Positions 12,529-24,158 of a stretch of DNA of 64,000 nt are shown here, in pieces (positions within the stretch are counted from its first letter, which is position 1; each line of letters begins with the position of its first letter). A program made the translations under genes and the position numbers. The stretch is from assembly GCA_947650365.1 (NCBI GenBank), contig OX393551.1, forward strand, positions 88,944,697 to 89,008,696. The letters are read 5' to 3'. Origin of the DNA: Chamaelirium japonicum. Its lineage: Eukaryota; Streptophyta; Magnoliopsida; Liliales; Melanthiaceae. The notes beneath the pieces are model-generated. The model worked only from the letters and a program-made list of their open reading frames with translations. It was not told the DNA's origin and ran no database searches.

Positions 12529-12952
12529 TCATCTGGACGCTCTAGAAACCATAGACGTCAAAATTAACTAACTCCCATACCTTCGTGGCCCTTTTAGTTA
12601 TTCTGTCTTCCAGATTACACTCATAGGTTAGAAGGATCTCCGATGAATCTGTGAACAAAAACTCAGTCTTCTTTTACCTCTGAATTTATCTAAGGCAGAA
12701 TATCTAAATCAGAGGGGTCATAAATGGGATAGCTTCTCCGAAGGATTTAGATGAATTTTAATTAGACGTTGCAGCTGTCATGAAATTTATTTCCGAATTA
12801 GGATTAAATACAAAGAGATTTTTCTAATCTATTCCTCTAACTATGAAGCTATCAATTCAGTTTAAGATACAAACCTACGGTGCTGTCTAAAACTAATAAC
12901 TTCATTTACCAAGGAGGAAACAGAACTATATCTCTAAAAAAACAAAATCCAT

Positions 12953-13675
12953 CACTACAAGAAAAAGGTTATTTACCGACGAAAATTTATATTTCCGTCG
13001 GTAATAATATAAATATTACCGACGGGAACCATAGTTTCCGTCGGTATTATAACTAAGATATTTTTTTATTTTTTTGCATATTTATTACCGACGGGTACAT
13101 ACTGTCCGTCGGTAAAGTCTTCTTTATCGACGGATACTTATACGTTTGTCGGTATAAGTACTTTATACCGACGAAAACATAATGTCGTCGGTATAAAGTA
13201 CTTATACCGACGGACACATTATGCCCGTCGGTAAAATATAATGACAAATCTCAGGGTTTTTATTGGCTCTCTGGAAAAAATGAAATACTGAGTTTCGTCG
13301 TACAGTATTATCGACGGAACTTATTTTACGGTCGGCATAAAGTAATTGTACCGACGGTAAAATAAGTTCCGTCGGTACTAATGTACGACGAAACTCAGGG
13401 TTTTTTCTTGCTCTCTGAAAAAATTGAAACCCTGAGTTTCGTCGTATATTTGTACCGACGGAACTTATTTTACTATCGGTATAATTACTTTATGCCGATG
13501 GTGAAATAGTTTCCGTCGGTAATACTATACGACTAAACTCAGGGGTTTTTTCCGGCTCTCTGAGAAAAATGGAACCCTGAGTTTCGTTGTTGATTTGTAC
13601 CGATAGAAATTATAGTACCGTCGGTATAATAGCTTTATACCGATGGTATAATAATTACCGTCGGTAAAAACCCTG
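12953..13675 (+). repeat. CACTA 5' terminal inverted repeat and subterminal repeats
   Basis: The terminal CACTACAAGAAAAA is followed by many copies of TACCGACGG and CCGTCGGTA in both orientations, with larger duplicated blocks sharing 'ctcaggg(t)ttttt...ggctctctg(g/a)(a/g)aaaa' near 13250, 13395 and 13540. These short inverted words are the probable binding sites for the element's TnpA-type protein. Confidence 0.93.
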
Positions 13676-13939
13676 CTAATATACACCCCAGCGAGCCGTT
13701 TCTATTTCTGTTTCGACCTAACCCCTCCGGCGCCCCTCTCTCAATCTCTCTCTCTCTCGCACCGACCCGACCCGTCCAGCGACCCCGTCCCCCTCCGGAA
13801 GCCTCGCGATCCCCTCCGGCCACCCATCCCCCTCCCGGCCACCCATCCCCCTCCCGACCTCCGCCCCTCCCCGGCCTCCCGGCCCTCTCTCTCTCTCTAT
13901 TTCCTCCCCCCTTCCCCGGCCTCCCTTCCCTCTCTCTCT

Positions 13940-14013
<74 letters not shown>

Positions 14014-14486
14014 TCTCTCTCTCTCTCGATCTAAACCCCCCCTCCGGCCGACCACCTATCCCCTCCCTTGTACCTTCGGCCACCCCTCCCCTTCTCGAGG
14101 CCTGCCGACCATCGCTGGTGAGCTCCTCCTCCTCCTCCCTTTCCCCCTTAGGTTAATTTGTTCCAAATTGCATACTAAAGTTTGAAATATTATCTTATCA
14201 AAATTGCATACTAATTTTGTCATCTACTGAATTCCCTTATCAAAATTGCATACTTATTTGATAATTTTTATCTTATCAAAACTGAATTGAATGGGGGGAA
14301 TGGGAATCCCAAATTGGGAAAGGGTATATTGACCATTGAATTAGTGCTGGCTATCAGTCAACTATGGAAATAAGATATTGAAGGGTCGGACGGGCGGGTA
14401 TCGGGCTAGCCCGGCCCAATTGACAGTCCTAGTTTGCACAATACCTCTTTTGTCATCTGCTTAATTCCCTCATTTGGTAATTTTTA
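13676..14486 (+). other. CACTA internal leader: CT-rich tract and spacer
   Basis: A C/T-rich stretch (13735-14130) includes a (CT)n run at about 13950-14009. It looks like a pyrimidine-rich promoter or 5' untranslated region for the downstream TnpA-like gene. The minus frame at 13635-14012, full of Arg-Glu, is only the complement of the CT run. From 14150 the words 'aaaattgcatact' and 'atcaaaactgaattgaatgggg' recur. Confidence 0.6.
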
Positions 14487-14701
14487 CACTGTTTTAAAAC
14501 TCGCCGAGTCGACTCGAAACTCGGCCGAGTCGACTCGACTCGGCTGAGTTTCGATCCGACTCGGTCCAAAACTCGAGTTTCGATCCGACTCGGCTGAGTT
14601 TCGATCTGACTCGAGTTTTGTCGGGTTTTAGCCGAGTTGTCGAGTCTACTCGACTCATTAAGGTTTCGAGTCGAGTCAAGTTTTCGTGTTTTAAAACACT
14701 G
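14487..14701. mobile_element. Small hAT-like foldback element (MITE) in the CACTA
   Basis: Its ends are CACTGTTTTAAAAC and GTTTTAAAACACTG, an inverted repeat close to the CAGTG ends of hAT elements. The 200-bp interior is built almost only of 'gactcg', 'gccgagt' and 'gagtttcgatc' words and would fold extensively. The target seems to have been 'ggtaatttttatcctatc'; 'atttttat' follows the right end and 'atttttac' or a shortened version precedes the left, consistent with an eroded 8-bp duplication. It has no coding capacity. Confidence 0.65.
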
Positions 14702-14959
14702 ATTTTTATCCTATCAAAACTGAATTGAATGGGGGAATGGGGGGCAAAATGTAGTTTTTAGACTAGGGTGAGCGTCAGTTTTGTCGGTCGGTTTCGGTGT
14801 GGGTTTTGTCGGTTATATTTTTTTGGTTTATGAAAAATCAAAACCGAAACCGAAACTAAAACCGAAACCGAAACCGAAACCGAAATGGTCGGTTTTTGTC
14901 GGTTCGGTGTGATATGAGGTATGCTAAAGCCATAAATCTACTCGAGCGACAGAGAGAAC

Positions 14960-15218
14960 CATATGTAAATCAAATTGTTTCATATTTAAATCAAATTGTT
15001 TCATATATAAATCATATTGTTTCATATGTATATCATATTAATTTATATTGTTTCATATGTAAATCAAACTGTTTCATATGTAAATCATACTGTTTCATAT
15101 GTAAATCAAATTATTTCATATTGTTTCATAAATCATACTGTTTCATATGTAAATCAAACTGTTTCATATTGTTTCATATGTAAATCTTACTGTTTCATAT
15201 GTAAATTAAATTGTTTCA
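14960..15218 (+). repeat. 21-bp minisatellite before the TnpA-like gene
   Basis: About 11-12 copies of a unit near 'taaatcaaactgtttcatatg', with some shortened units. It ends just upstream of the 'ttgtttcag' acceptor-like site and the ATG at 15220. Its regular word makes false frames of repeated Cys-Phe-Ile or Val-Ser-Tyr. Confidence 0.9.
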
Positions 15219-15219
15219 G

Positions 15220-16917
15220 ATGGCATCACGGTCATATGTTCATAGAGGCAGGGGTGGGGTAGCTCGGAGCGCTCCGACTGCCACCCCAGGGTCCGAGGCC
15301 GAGCCGTCCGGATCTGGTAGTGTTGTTCCTCTCTCCACACCAGCTCCTGATGTGGTCGCAGCCTCCGGAGCTTCGAGCAGTGCTCAGCACTCGGCTGCAG
15401 CGTCTACGCCCACAGGTAATGTTTAGATCTAAAGTTTTATACATGTTGTAAATACTTCTTCAGTACTGATGTATATTTTATTTGCAGGGTCGAGGATCAC
15501 CAGGCACGTAGGCGACCGGGGCGTGACGACGGCCCGGCGCTTGTCGACCTTACGCGAGCCGCTTTCCCTATAGTGGAGCGGCAGGACCTTTGTGGGCGAG
15601 CACGCTTCTGACGCCGCCACGTGGGTCGGTATTATAGTACGGGAGGAGAGGAATGCCCTGATTGTGGGGTTAAGGGGGTGGAAGAACATTGATGCATCCT
15701 ATAAGGAGAGGATGTATCAGTAGTTTTTGGTATGTTAGTTTCATTAAAACATTTTAGAATAATATCGTACTTCTTTAATTATAATTTGATTTGATAAAAT
15801 GACTTGTTTCTAAATTGATTTTACAAGAGAAATTTAAATGGGAGAACATGGAAACCGACACCCATCGGGAGGACTTGTGGAAGATGATGGATGAGCGGTA
15901 CAGGGATTACCGTCACGAGCTCTACCAGATTTACGGTTACTTGGTCGGCCAGCCGGCTGAGGAGGTACATGCTGCGGCCGGGACGAGAGACGCGCCACCG
16001 CTACACGTTCTACAGTTTTTGGTCGCTCACTGGGCCACTCGTCACTTTCAGGTATAATCATAATTTTGTTGATTCGTACTTATTTTAATATTATACTAAA
16101 AATTTGTATTGATGTTTCAAAATTTAATCGATTGACACAGATGAGTTCACGTAAAGGCAAGCAGAATAGAAGTGCCTCGATGACACCTGCTCCAGTGAAG
16201 GGGAGGACCTCCATGCCCCAGCTTGCCCAGCAGCTGGTAAATGATACAAACATTGTTATTATTTAAAGCTCTATACATGTTATATTAACTCATCTATTTA
16301 TTTTATATGTCCAACAGACACAGTCCTTGGGCCACGAGCCTAATAGGATTGACCTTTTTGAGGCCTCTAGGAGGCAGCGTACCGATGGGGCATTTTTGGA
16401 CGACAGGGTTGTCTCGCAAGTGGTAAGTAATTAAATTACTGTTAATATATTCTTATACGACTTCATTGAATATCATTGAATATCATTCGTAGTTTTTATA
16501 TAGGAGAGGATGCGACTTCTGGTGACCCCGTCGGGCGAGGCCGGCTCCTCCTCCAGCTCAGTATCTATCGACTCAGCGATGGATACTGTGCTGAGACCTT
16601 CCACGCACGGCCGTGTCCTCTGTACCGGCCTTGGAGTCACGCCCTCCTCCTACTTTGGATGAGAGGGTATGCGCTCGAGGGCATGGGACACCCAGACCGG
16701 TGCTATCACTCAGCTGCAGTCTGCGCTAGACGCGGAGCGAGAGCAGAGGCAGGCCCTCGAGCAGAGGGTTGAGGCAGAGCGAGAGCAGAGGCAGGCCCTC
16801 GAGCAGAGGGTTGAGGCGGAGAAGAAGGCCCTCGATGAGGAAAGAGAAGCTCGCAGGGAACTGGAGCATAAATTTTATGACTTCATAAGCAGGTCTAGCG
16901 GTGGCTCATCCTCATGA
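15220..16917 (+). pseudogene. TnpA-like protein of the CACTA (plant transposase Ptta/En/Spm type), broken
   Basis: Six exons can be read with GT-AG introns: 15220-15415, 15488-15729, 15830-16051, 16141-16236, 16318-16422 and 16504-16917. The product resembles the plant En/Spm accessory transposase family, which binds subterminal repeats. Exon 1 is a Ser/Ala/Pro-rich N-terminus with 'RGRGG'. Exons 2-3 carry the family core: 'GENASD'-like 'GEHASDAATWVG', 'GWKNIDASYKERM', then 'KFKWEN' and 'HREDLWKMMDERYRDYRHEL'. Exon 6 ends in a coiled coil containing two perfect 14-residue repeats ('AEREQRQALEQRVE') and a diverged third. In-frame stops at 15571-15573 (TAG), 15721-15723 (TAG) and 16660-16662 (TGA) break it. 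The start is the first ATG after an acceptor-like 'ttcag', which implies an upstream non-coding exon. Splice sites are inferred by eye. Confidence 0.75.
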
Positions 16918-16997
16918 TCAGGTACTTACTAATCTTTATAATATTAGTAAAAAATATGAATCTTACTAATTTGAGTTTAGATCATATTATCACACTT

Positions 16998-19900
16998 ATG
17001 ATTTTCCAACACTTAGACTCTAAATCGGTGAATCGGATCATAAATTGGTCAAATATCCAATTAGAACCCACTCGCAAGTCCGAAATACGGAATAATTCCA
17101 CGTTCAAATTATCGGATGCCGATCCGATGATGATCCGATCGAATCCAAACCTATTTCATATACGAAACACGCTAACTTATGATTTTCCAATACTTAGACT
17201 CTAAATCGGTGAATCGGAGCGTAAATTGATCAAATATCCAACTAGAACTCGCTCGCAAGTCTGAAATACAGAATAATTCCAATTTCGAATTATCAGATGC
17301 CGATCCGATGACGATCCGATCGAATTCAAACCTATTTCATATCCGAAACACGCTAACTTATGATTTTCCAACACTTAGACTCTAAATCGGTGAATCGAAT
17401 CGTAAATTGGTCAAATATCCAATTAGAACCCGCTCGCAAGTCCGAAATACGGAATAATTCCAACTTCGAATTATCAGATGCTGATCCGATGACGATCGGA
17501 TCGAATCCAAACCTATTTCATATCCGAAACACGCTAACTTATGATTTTCCAGCACTTAGACTCTAAATCGATGAATCGGAGCGTAAATTGCTCAAATATC
17601 CAATTAGAACTCGCTCACAAGTCAGAAATACAGAATAATTCCAAGTTCAAATTATCGGATGCCGATCCAATGACGATCGGATCGAATCCAAACCTATTTC
17701 ATATCCGAAACACGCTAACTTATGATTTTCCAACACTTAGACTCTAAATCGGTGAATCGGAGCGTAAATTGGTCAAATATCCAATTAGAACTCGCTCGCA
17801 AGTCCGAAATACAGAATAATTCCAACTTCGAATTATCGGATGTCGATCCGATGATGATCCAATCGAATCCAAACCTATTTCAAATCCGAAACACGCTAAC
17901 TTATGATTTTCCAACACTTAGACTCTAAATCGGTGAATCGGAGCGTAAATTGGTCAAATATCTAATTGGAACTCGCTCGCAAGTCCGAAATACGGAATAA
18001 TTCCAACTTCGAATTATCGGATGCCGATCCGATGACAATCCGATCGAATCCAAACCTATTTCATATCCGAAACACGCTAACTTATGATTTTCCAACACTT
18101 AGACTCTAAATCGGTAAATCGGAGCGTAAATTGGTCAAATATCCAATTAGAACCTGCTCGCAAGTCTGAAATATAGAATAATTCCAACTTCGAATTATTG
18201 GATGCCGATCCGATGACGATCCGATCGAATCCAAACCTATTTCATATCCGAAACACGCTAAGTTATGATTTTCCAACACTTAGACTCTAAATCGGTGAAT
18301 CAGAGCGTAAATTGATCAAATATCCAATTAGAACCCGCTCGCAAGTCCGAAATACGGAATAATTCCAACTTCGAAATATCGGATGCCGATCCGATGACGA
18401 TCCGATCGAATCCAAACCTATTTCAAATCCGAAACATGCTAACTTATGATTTTCCAACACTTAGACTCTAAATCGGTGAATCGGATCGTAAATTGCTCAA
18501 ATATCCAATTAGAACCCGCTCGCAAGTCCGAAATACGGAATAATTCCAACTTCGAATTATCGGATGCCAATCCGATGACGATCCGATCGAATCCAAACCT
18601 ATTTCAAATCCGAAACACGCTAACTTATGATTTTCCAACACTTAGACTCTAAATCGGTGAATCGGAGCGTAAATTGGTCAAATATCCAACTAGAACCTGC
18701 TCGCAAGTCCGAAATACGGAATAATTCCAAGTTTGAATTATCGGATGCCGATCTGATGACGATCGGATCGAATCCAAACCTATTTCAAATCCGAAACACG
18801 CTAACTTATGATTTTCCAACACTTAGACTCTAAATCGGTGAATCGGATCGTAAATTGCTCAAATATCCAATTAGAACCCGCTCGCAAGTCCGAAATATGG
18901 AATAATTCAAACTTCGAATTATCGGATGCCGATCCGATGACGATTGGATCGAATCCAAACCTATTTCAAATCCGAAACACGCTAACTTATGATTTTCCAA
19001 CACTTAGACTCTAAATCGGTGAATCGGAGCGTAAATTGGTCAAATATCCAATTAGAACCCGCTCGCAAGTCCGAAATACGGAATAATTCCAACTTCGAAT
19101 TATCGGATGCCGATCCGATGACGATCTGATCGAATCCAAACCTATTTCAAATCCGAAACACGCTAACTTATGATTTTCCAACACTTAGACTCTAAATCGG
19201 TGAATCGGATCGTAAATTGATCAAATATCCAATTAGAACCCGCTCGCAAATCCGAAATACGGAATAATTCCAAGTTCTAATTGTCGGATGCCGATCCGAT
19301 CAAATCCAAACCTATTTCAAATCCGAAACACGCTCACTTATGATTTTCCAACACTTAGACTCTAAATCGGTGAATCGGATCGTAAATTGCTCAAATATCC
19401 AATTAGAACCCGCTCGCAAGTCCGAAATACGGAATAATTCCAAGTTCGAATTATCGGATGCCGATCCGATGACGATCGGATCGAATCCAAACCTATTTCA
19501 AATCCGAAACACGCTAACTTTTGATTTTCCAACACTTAGACTCTAAATCGGTGAATCGGAGCGTAAATTGGTCAAATATCCAATTAGAACCCGCTCGCAA
19601 GTCCGAAATACGGAATAATTCCAAGTTCGAATTATCGGATGCCGATCCGAGGACGATCGGATCGAATCCAAACCTATTTCAAATCCGAAACACGCTAACT
19701 TATGATTTTTCAACACTTAGACTCTAAATCGGTGAATCGGATCGTAAATTGCTCAAATATCCAATTAGAACCCGCTCGCAAGTTCGAAATACGGAAAAAT
19801 TCCAACTTCGAATTATCGGATGCCGATCCGATGATGATCGGATCGAATCCAAACCTATTTCAAATCCGAAACACGCTAACTTATGATTTTCCAACACTTA

Positions 19901-22900
19901 GAATCTAAATCGGTGAATCGGAGCGTAAATTGGTCAAATATCCAATTAAAACCCGCTCGCAAGTCCGAAATACGGAATAATTCCAACTTCAAATTATCAG
20001 ATGACGATCCGATCATATCCAAACCTATTTCAAATCCGAAACACGCTAACTTATGATTTTCCAACACTTAGACTCTAAATCGGTGAATCGGATCGTAAAT
20101 TGCTCAAATATCCAATTAGAACCCGCTCGCAAGTCCGAAATACAGAATAATTCCAAATTCGAATTATCGGATGCCGATCCGATGACGATTCGATCGAATC
20201 CAAACCTATTTCAAATCTGAAACACGCTAACTTATGATTTTCCAGCACTTATACTCTAAATCGGTGAATCGGATCGTAAATTGCTCAAATATCCAATTAG
20301 AACCCGCTCGCAAGTCCAAAATATAAAATAATTCCAAGTTCGAATTATCGGATGCTGATCCGATGACGATCGGATCGAATCCAAACCTATTTCATATCTG
20401 AAACACGCTAACTTATGATTTTCCAACACTTAGACTCTAAATCGGTGAATCTGAGTGTAAATTTGTCAAATATCCAATTAGAACCCTCTCGTAAGTCCGA
20501 AATACAGAATAATTCCAAGTTCGAATTATCGGATGCCGATCCGATGATGATCTGATCGAATCCAAACCTATTTCATATCCGAAACACGCTAACTTATGAT
20601 TTTCCAACACTTAGACTCTAAATCGGTGAATCGGAGCGTAAATTGGTCAAATATCCAATTAGAACTCACTCACAAGTCCGAAATACGGAATAATTCCAAC
20701 TTCGAATTATCGGATGCCGATCCGATGATGATCAGATCGAATCCAAACCTATTTCAAATCCGAAACACGCTAACTTATGATTTTCCAACACTTAGACTCT
20801 AAATCGGTGAATCGGAGCGTAATTGGTCAAATATCCAATTAGAACCCGCTCACAAGTCCGAAATACGGAATAATTCCAACTTCGAATTATCGGATGCCGA
20901 TCCGATGACGATCGGATCGAATCCAAACCTATTTCATATCCGAAACACGCTAACTTATGATTTTCCAACACTTAGACTCTAAATCGGTGAATCGGATCGT
21001 AAATTAGTCAAATATCTAATTAGAACTCGCTCGCAAGTCCGAAATACGGAATAATTCCAACTTCGAATTATCGGATGCTGATCCAATGATGATCCGATCG
21101 AATCCAAACCTATTTCAAATCCGAAACACGCTAACTTATGATTTTCCAGCACTTTGACTCTAAATCGGTGAATCGGAATGTAAATTGGTCGAATATCCAA
21201 TTAGAACTCGCTCGCAAGTCCGAAATACGGAATAATTCCAAGTTCGAATTATTGGATGCCAATCCGATGACGATCAGATCGAATCCAAAACTATTTCATA
21301 TTCGAAACACGCTAACTTATGATTTTCCAACACTTAGACTCTAAATCGGTGAATCGGAGCGTAAATTGGTCAAATATCCAATTAGAACTCGCTCGCAAGT
21401 CTGAAATACGGAATAATTCCAACTTCGAATTATCGGATGCCGATCCGATGATGATCCGATCGAATCCAAACCTATTTCAAATGCGAAACACGCTAACTTA
21501 TGATTTTCCAACACTTAGACTCTAAATCGGTGAATCGGAGCGTAAATTGGTCAAATATCCAATAAGAACTCGCTCGCAAGTTTGAAATACAGAATAATTC
21601 CAACTTTGAATTATCGGATGCCGATCCGATGACAATCCGATCGAATCCAAACCTATTTCATATCCGAAACACGCTAACTTATGATTTTCCAACACTTAGA
21701 CTCTAAATCGGTGAATCGAATCGTAAATTGGTCAAATATTCAATTAGAACTCGCTCGCAAGTCCGAAATACGGAATAATTCCAACTTTGAATTATCGGAT
21801 GCCGATCCGATGATGATCCGATCGAATCCAAACCTATTTCAAATCCGAAACACGCTAACTTACGATTTTCCAACACTTAGACTCTAAATCGGTGAATCGG
21901 AGCGTAAATTGGTCAAATATCCAATTAGAACTCACTCGCAAGTTCGAAATACGGAATAATTCCAAGTTTGAATTATCGGATGCCGATCCGATGCCGATCC
22001 GATCGAGTCCAAACCTATTTCATATCCGAAACACGCTAACTTATGATTTTCCAACACTTAGACTCTAAATCGGTGAATCGGAGCGTAAATTGGTCAAATA
22101 TCCAATTAGAACTCGCTCGCAAGTCCGAAATACGGAATAATTCCAACTTCGAATTATCGAATGCCGACCCGATGACGATCGGATCGAATCCAAACCTATT
22201 TCATATCCGAAACACGCTAACTTATGATTTTCCAACACTTAGACTCTAAATCGGTGAATCGGAGCGTAAATTGGTCAATTATCCAATTAGAACCCGCTCG
22301 CAAGTCCGAAATACGGAATAATTCCAACTTTGAATTATCGGATGCCGATCCGATGATGATCCGATCGAATCCAAACCTATTTCAAATCCGTAACACGCTA
22401 ACTTATGATTTTCCAACACTTAGACTCTAAATCGGTGAATCGGATCGTAAATTGCTCAAATATCCAATTAGAACCCGCTCGCAAGTCCGAAATTTGGAAT
22501 AATTTTAAGTTCAAATTATCGAATGTTGATCCGATGACGATCTGATCGAATCCAAACCTATTTCAAATCCGAAACACGCTAACTTATGATTTTCCAACAC
22601 TTAGACTCTAAATCGGTGAATCGGAGCGTAAATTGGTCAAATATCCAATTAGAACCCGCTCGCAAGTCCGAAATACGGAATAATTCCAACTTCGAATTAT
22701 CGGATGCCGATCCGATAACGATCGGATCGAATCCAAACCTATTTCATATCCGAAACACGCTACCTTATGATTTTCCAACACTTAGACTCTAAATCGGTGA
22801 ATCGGATCGTAAATTGATCAAATATCCAATTAGAACTCGCTCGCAAGTTCAAAATATGGAATAATTCCAATTTCGAATTATTGGATGCCGATCCGATGAT

Positions 22901-23318
22901 GATCCGATCGAATCCAAACCTATTTCAAATCCGAAACACGCTAACTTATGATTTTCCAACACTTAGACTCTAAATCGGTGAATCGGAACGTAAATTGGTC
23001 AAATATCCTATTAGAACTCGCTCGCAAGTCCGAAATACGGAATAATTCCAAGTTCGAATTATCGGATGCTGGTCCGATGACGATCGGATCGAATCCAAAC
23101 CTATTTCATATCCGAAACACACTAACTTATGATTTTCCAACACTTAGACTCTAAATCGGTGAATCAGAGCGTAAATTGGTCAAATATCCAATTAGAAATC
23201 GCTTGCAAGTCCGAAATACGAAATAATTCCAACTTCGAATTATCGGATGCCGATCCGATCGAATCCAAACCTATTTCAAAACCGAAACACGCTATCTTAT
23301 GATTTTTTAATGCTTAGA
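16998..23318. repeat. 181-bp satellite array, about 35 copies, inside the CACTA
   Basis: Thirty-five full units and a partial one start with 'atgattttccaacactta' at 16998, 17179, 17360 and so on, to 23299. The period is 181 bp with near-perfect regularity. Three units (beginning 19170, 19883 and 23129) are about 170 bp because one of two adjacent 'gatccgat' words was lost. Units fall into types by 'gatcgtaaattgctc' versus 'gagcgtaaattggtc' and by 'catatc' versus 'caaatc'. Because 181 is not a multiple of three, the repeated 68-codon frames rotate through all frames and are not genes. A donor-like 'cag|gtacttac' (16919-16927) precedes the array and an acceptor-like 'ttaattgcag|gagcag' (about 23369) follows it, so the array may be an intron. 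Confidence 0.97.
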
Positions 23319-23639
23319 CTCAGTTATAGATATAAACCATTTTTTTAACAAATACATATTAATTGCAGGAGCAGGGCGGCGTCAGGGGATCGATGAGAGC
23401 ACCAGTGTTGGTAGCGGGCGGGGGTGGTTGAGATAGGGCATCTCTCAGTTTTGGATTGTGTAAATATTATTTTGTAATATGTGGTTATTATTTGATAATT
23501 TGCTGTAATTTTTTATCAGTTTAGGTAATATTTTAAAATTTGCGGTAATATTTTATAAATTGTGATAATATATTGTGGTATTGTTGAAAATCACAGGAAT
23601 TAAATAACATTATTTAGGTTAATTTATTTAAAACAAAAA
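23319..23639 (+). other. CACTA segment after the satellite: possible last exon
   Basis: After the array, 'tattaattgcag' is followed by a G-rich stretch (about 23370-23445) typical of the 3' exon of this transposon gene type, then AT-rich sequence with repeated 'taatattt(t)ta' words. The exon would lie after the stop at 16915-16917 and so be untranslated. Confidence 0.45.
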
Positions 23640-24155
23640 CATACTTATTACCGACGAAAATTAATTATTCCATCGGTACTAAAGTTTTTATTTTTTTTTA
23701 AATTATAAATAAGTTGCCGACGGAATATAATATCCGTCGGTAATATATATATTATTCCCGACTGGAAATATATAGCCGTCGGTAATATATATATATATAT
23801 TATTACCGACTGGAAATATATATCCGTCGGTAATACATAAAGTATTACCGATAGGTTATATTATAACCGTCGGTAAAAGTCTTATATATTGCCGACGGAC
23901 TATTAGGTATCGTCGGCAATAATATATTATATTAATTTTTAATTGTTTAAATATTACCGACGGCTTTCATATTACCGTCGGTATTAATTATTATTACCGA
24001 CGGTAATATTTGGTCCGTCGTATTGTTTTCCCCGACACCTTTTTTCCCGACAGCTGGCGACGGAAATATCTTCTGTCGCTATAAAATATTACCGACGGAA
24101 AGTTAATATTACCGACGGATATTGTCCGTCGGTAATAACTGTTTTTTTTGTAGTG
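23640..24155 (-). repeat. CACTA 3' subterminal repeats and terminal inverted repeat
   Basis: At least twelve CCGTCGGTA/TACCGACGG-type words lie between 23640 and 24140, ending in CTGTTTTTTTTGTAGTG. It mirrors the left end and closes the element at the CAT duplication. Confidence 0.93.
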
Positions 24156-24158
24156 CAT

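Larger units (their letters stand above)
12953..24155 (+). mobile_element. CACTA (En/Spm-type) transposon, 11.2 kb, inserted in N
   Basis: The left end reads CACTACAAGAAAAAGG and the right end, reverse complemented, CACTACAAAAAAAAC, both running into TTA(T)TTACCGACG. A perfect 3-bp duplication CAT (12950-12952 and 24156-24158) flanks it, as CACTA elements make. About 700 bp at the left end and 510 bp at the right are packed with CCGTCGGTA/TACCGACGG in both orientations, the usual subterminal transposase-binding repeats. Inside are a TnpA-like gene, a minisatellite, a hAT-like foldback element and a huge 181-bp satellite array. No TNP2/TnpD-type transposase with its catalytic residues is visible, so the element would need help to move. 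Confidence 0.95.

Noticed and set aside
13635-14012. Arg-Glu-rich minus frame
   Set aside because: It is the complement of a (CT)n run inside the CACTA leader.
17360-23154. Series of identical-looking 68-residue frames
   Set aside because: They are the same satellite monomer read repeatedly. The 181-bp period rotates the frame and no start context or splice signal is conserved, so they are not a gene family.
16998-23318. CRISPR-like repeat array
   Set aside because: There are no unique spacers; the whole 181-bp unit repeats, no cas genes are present and the DNA is plant.
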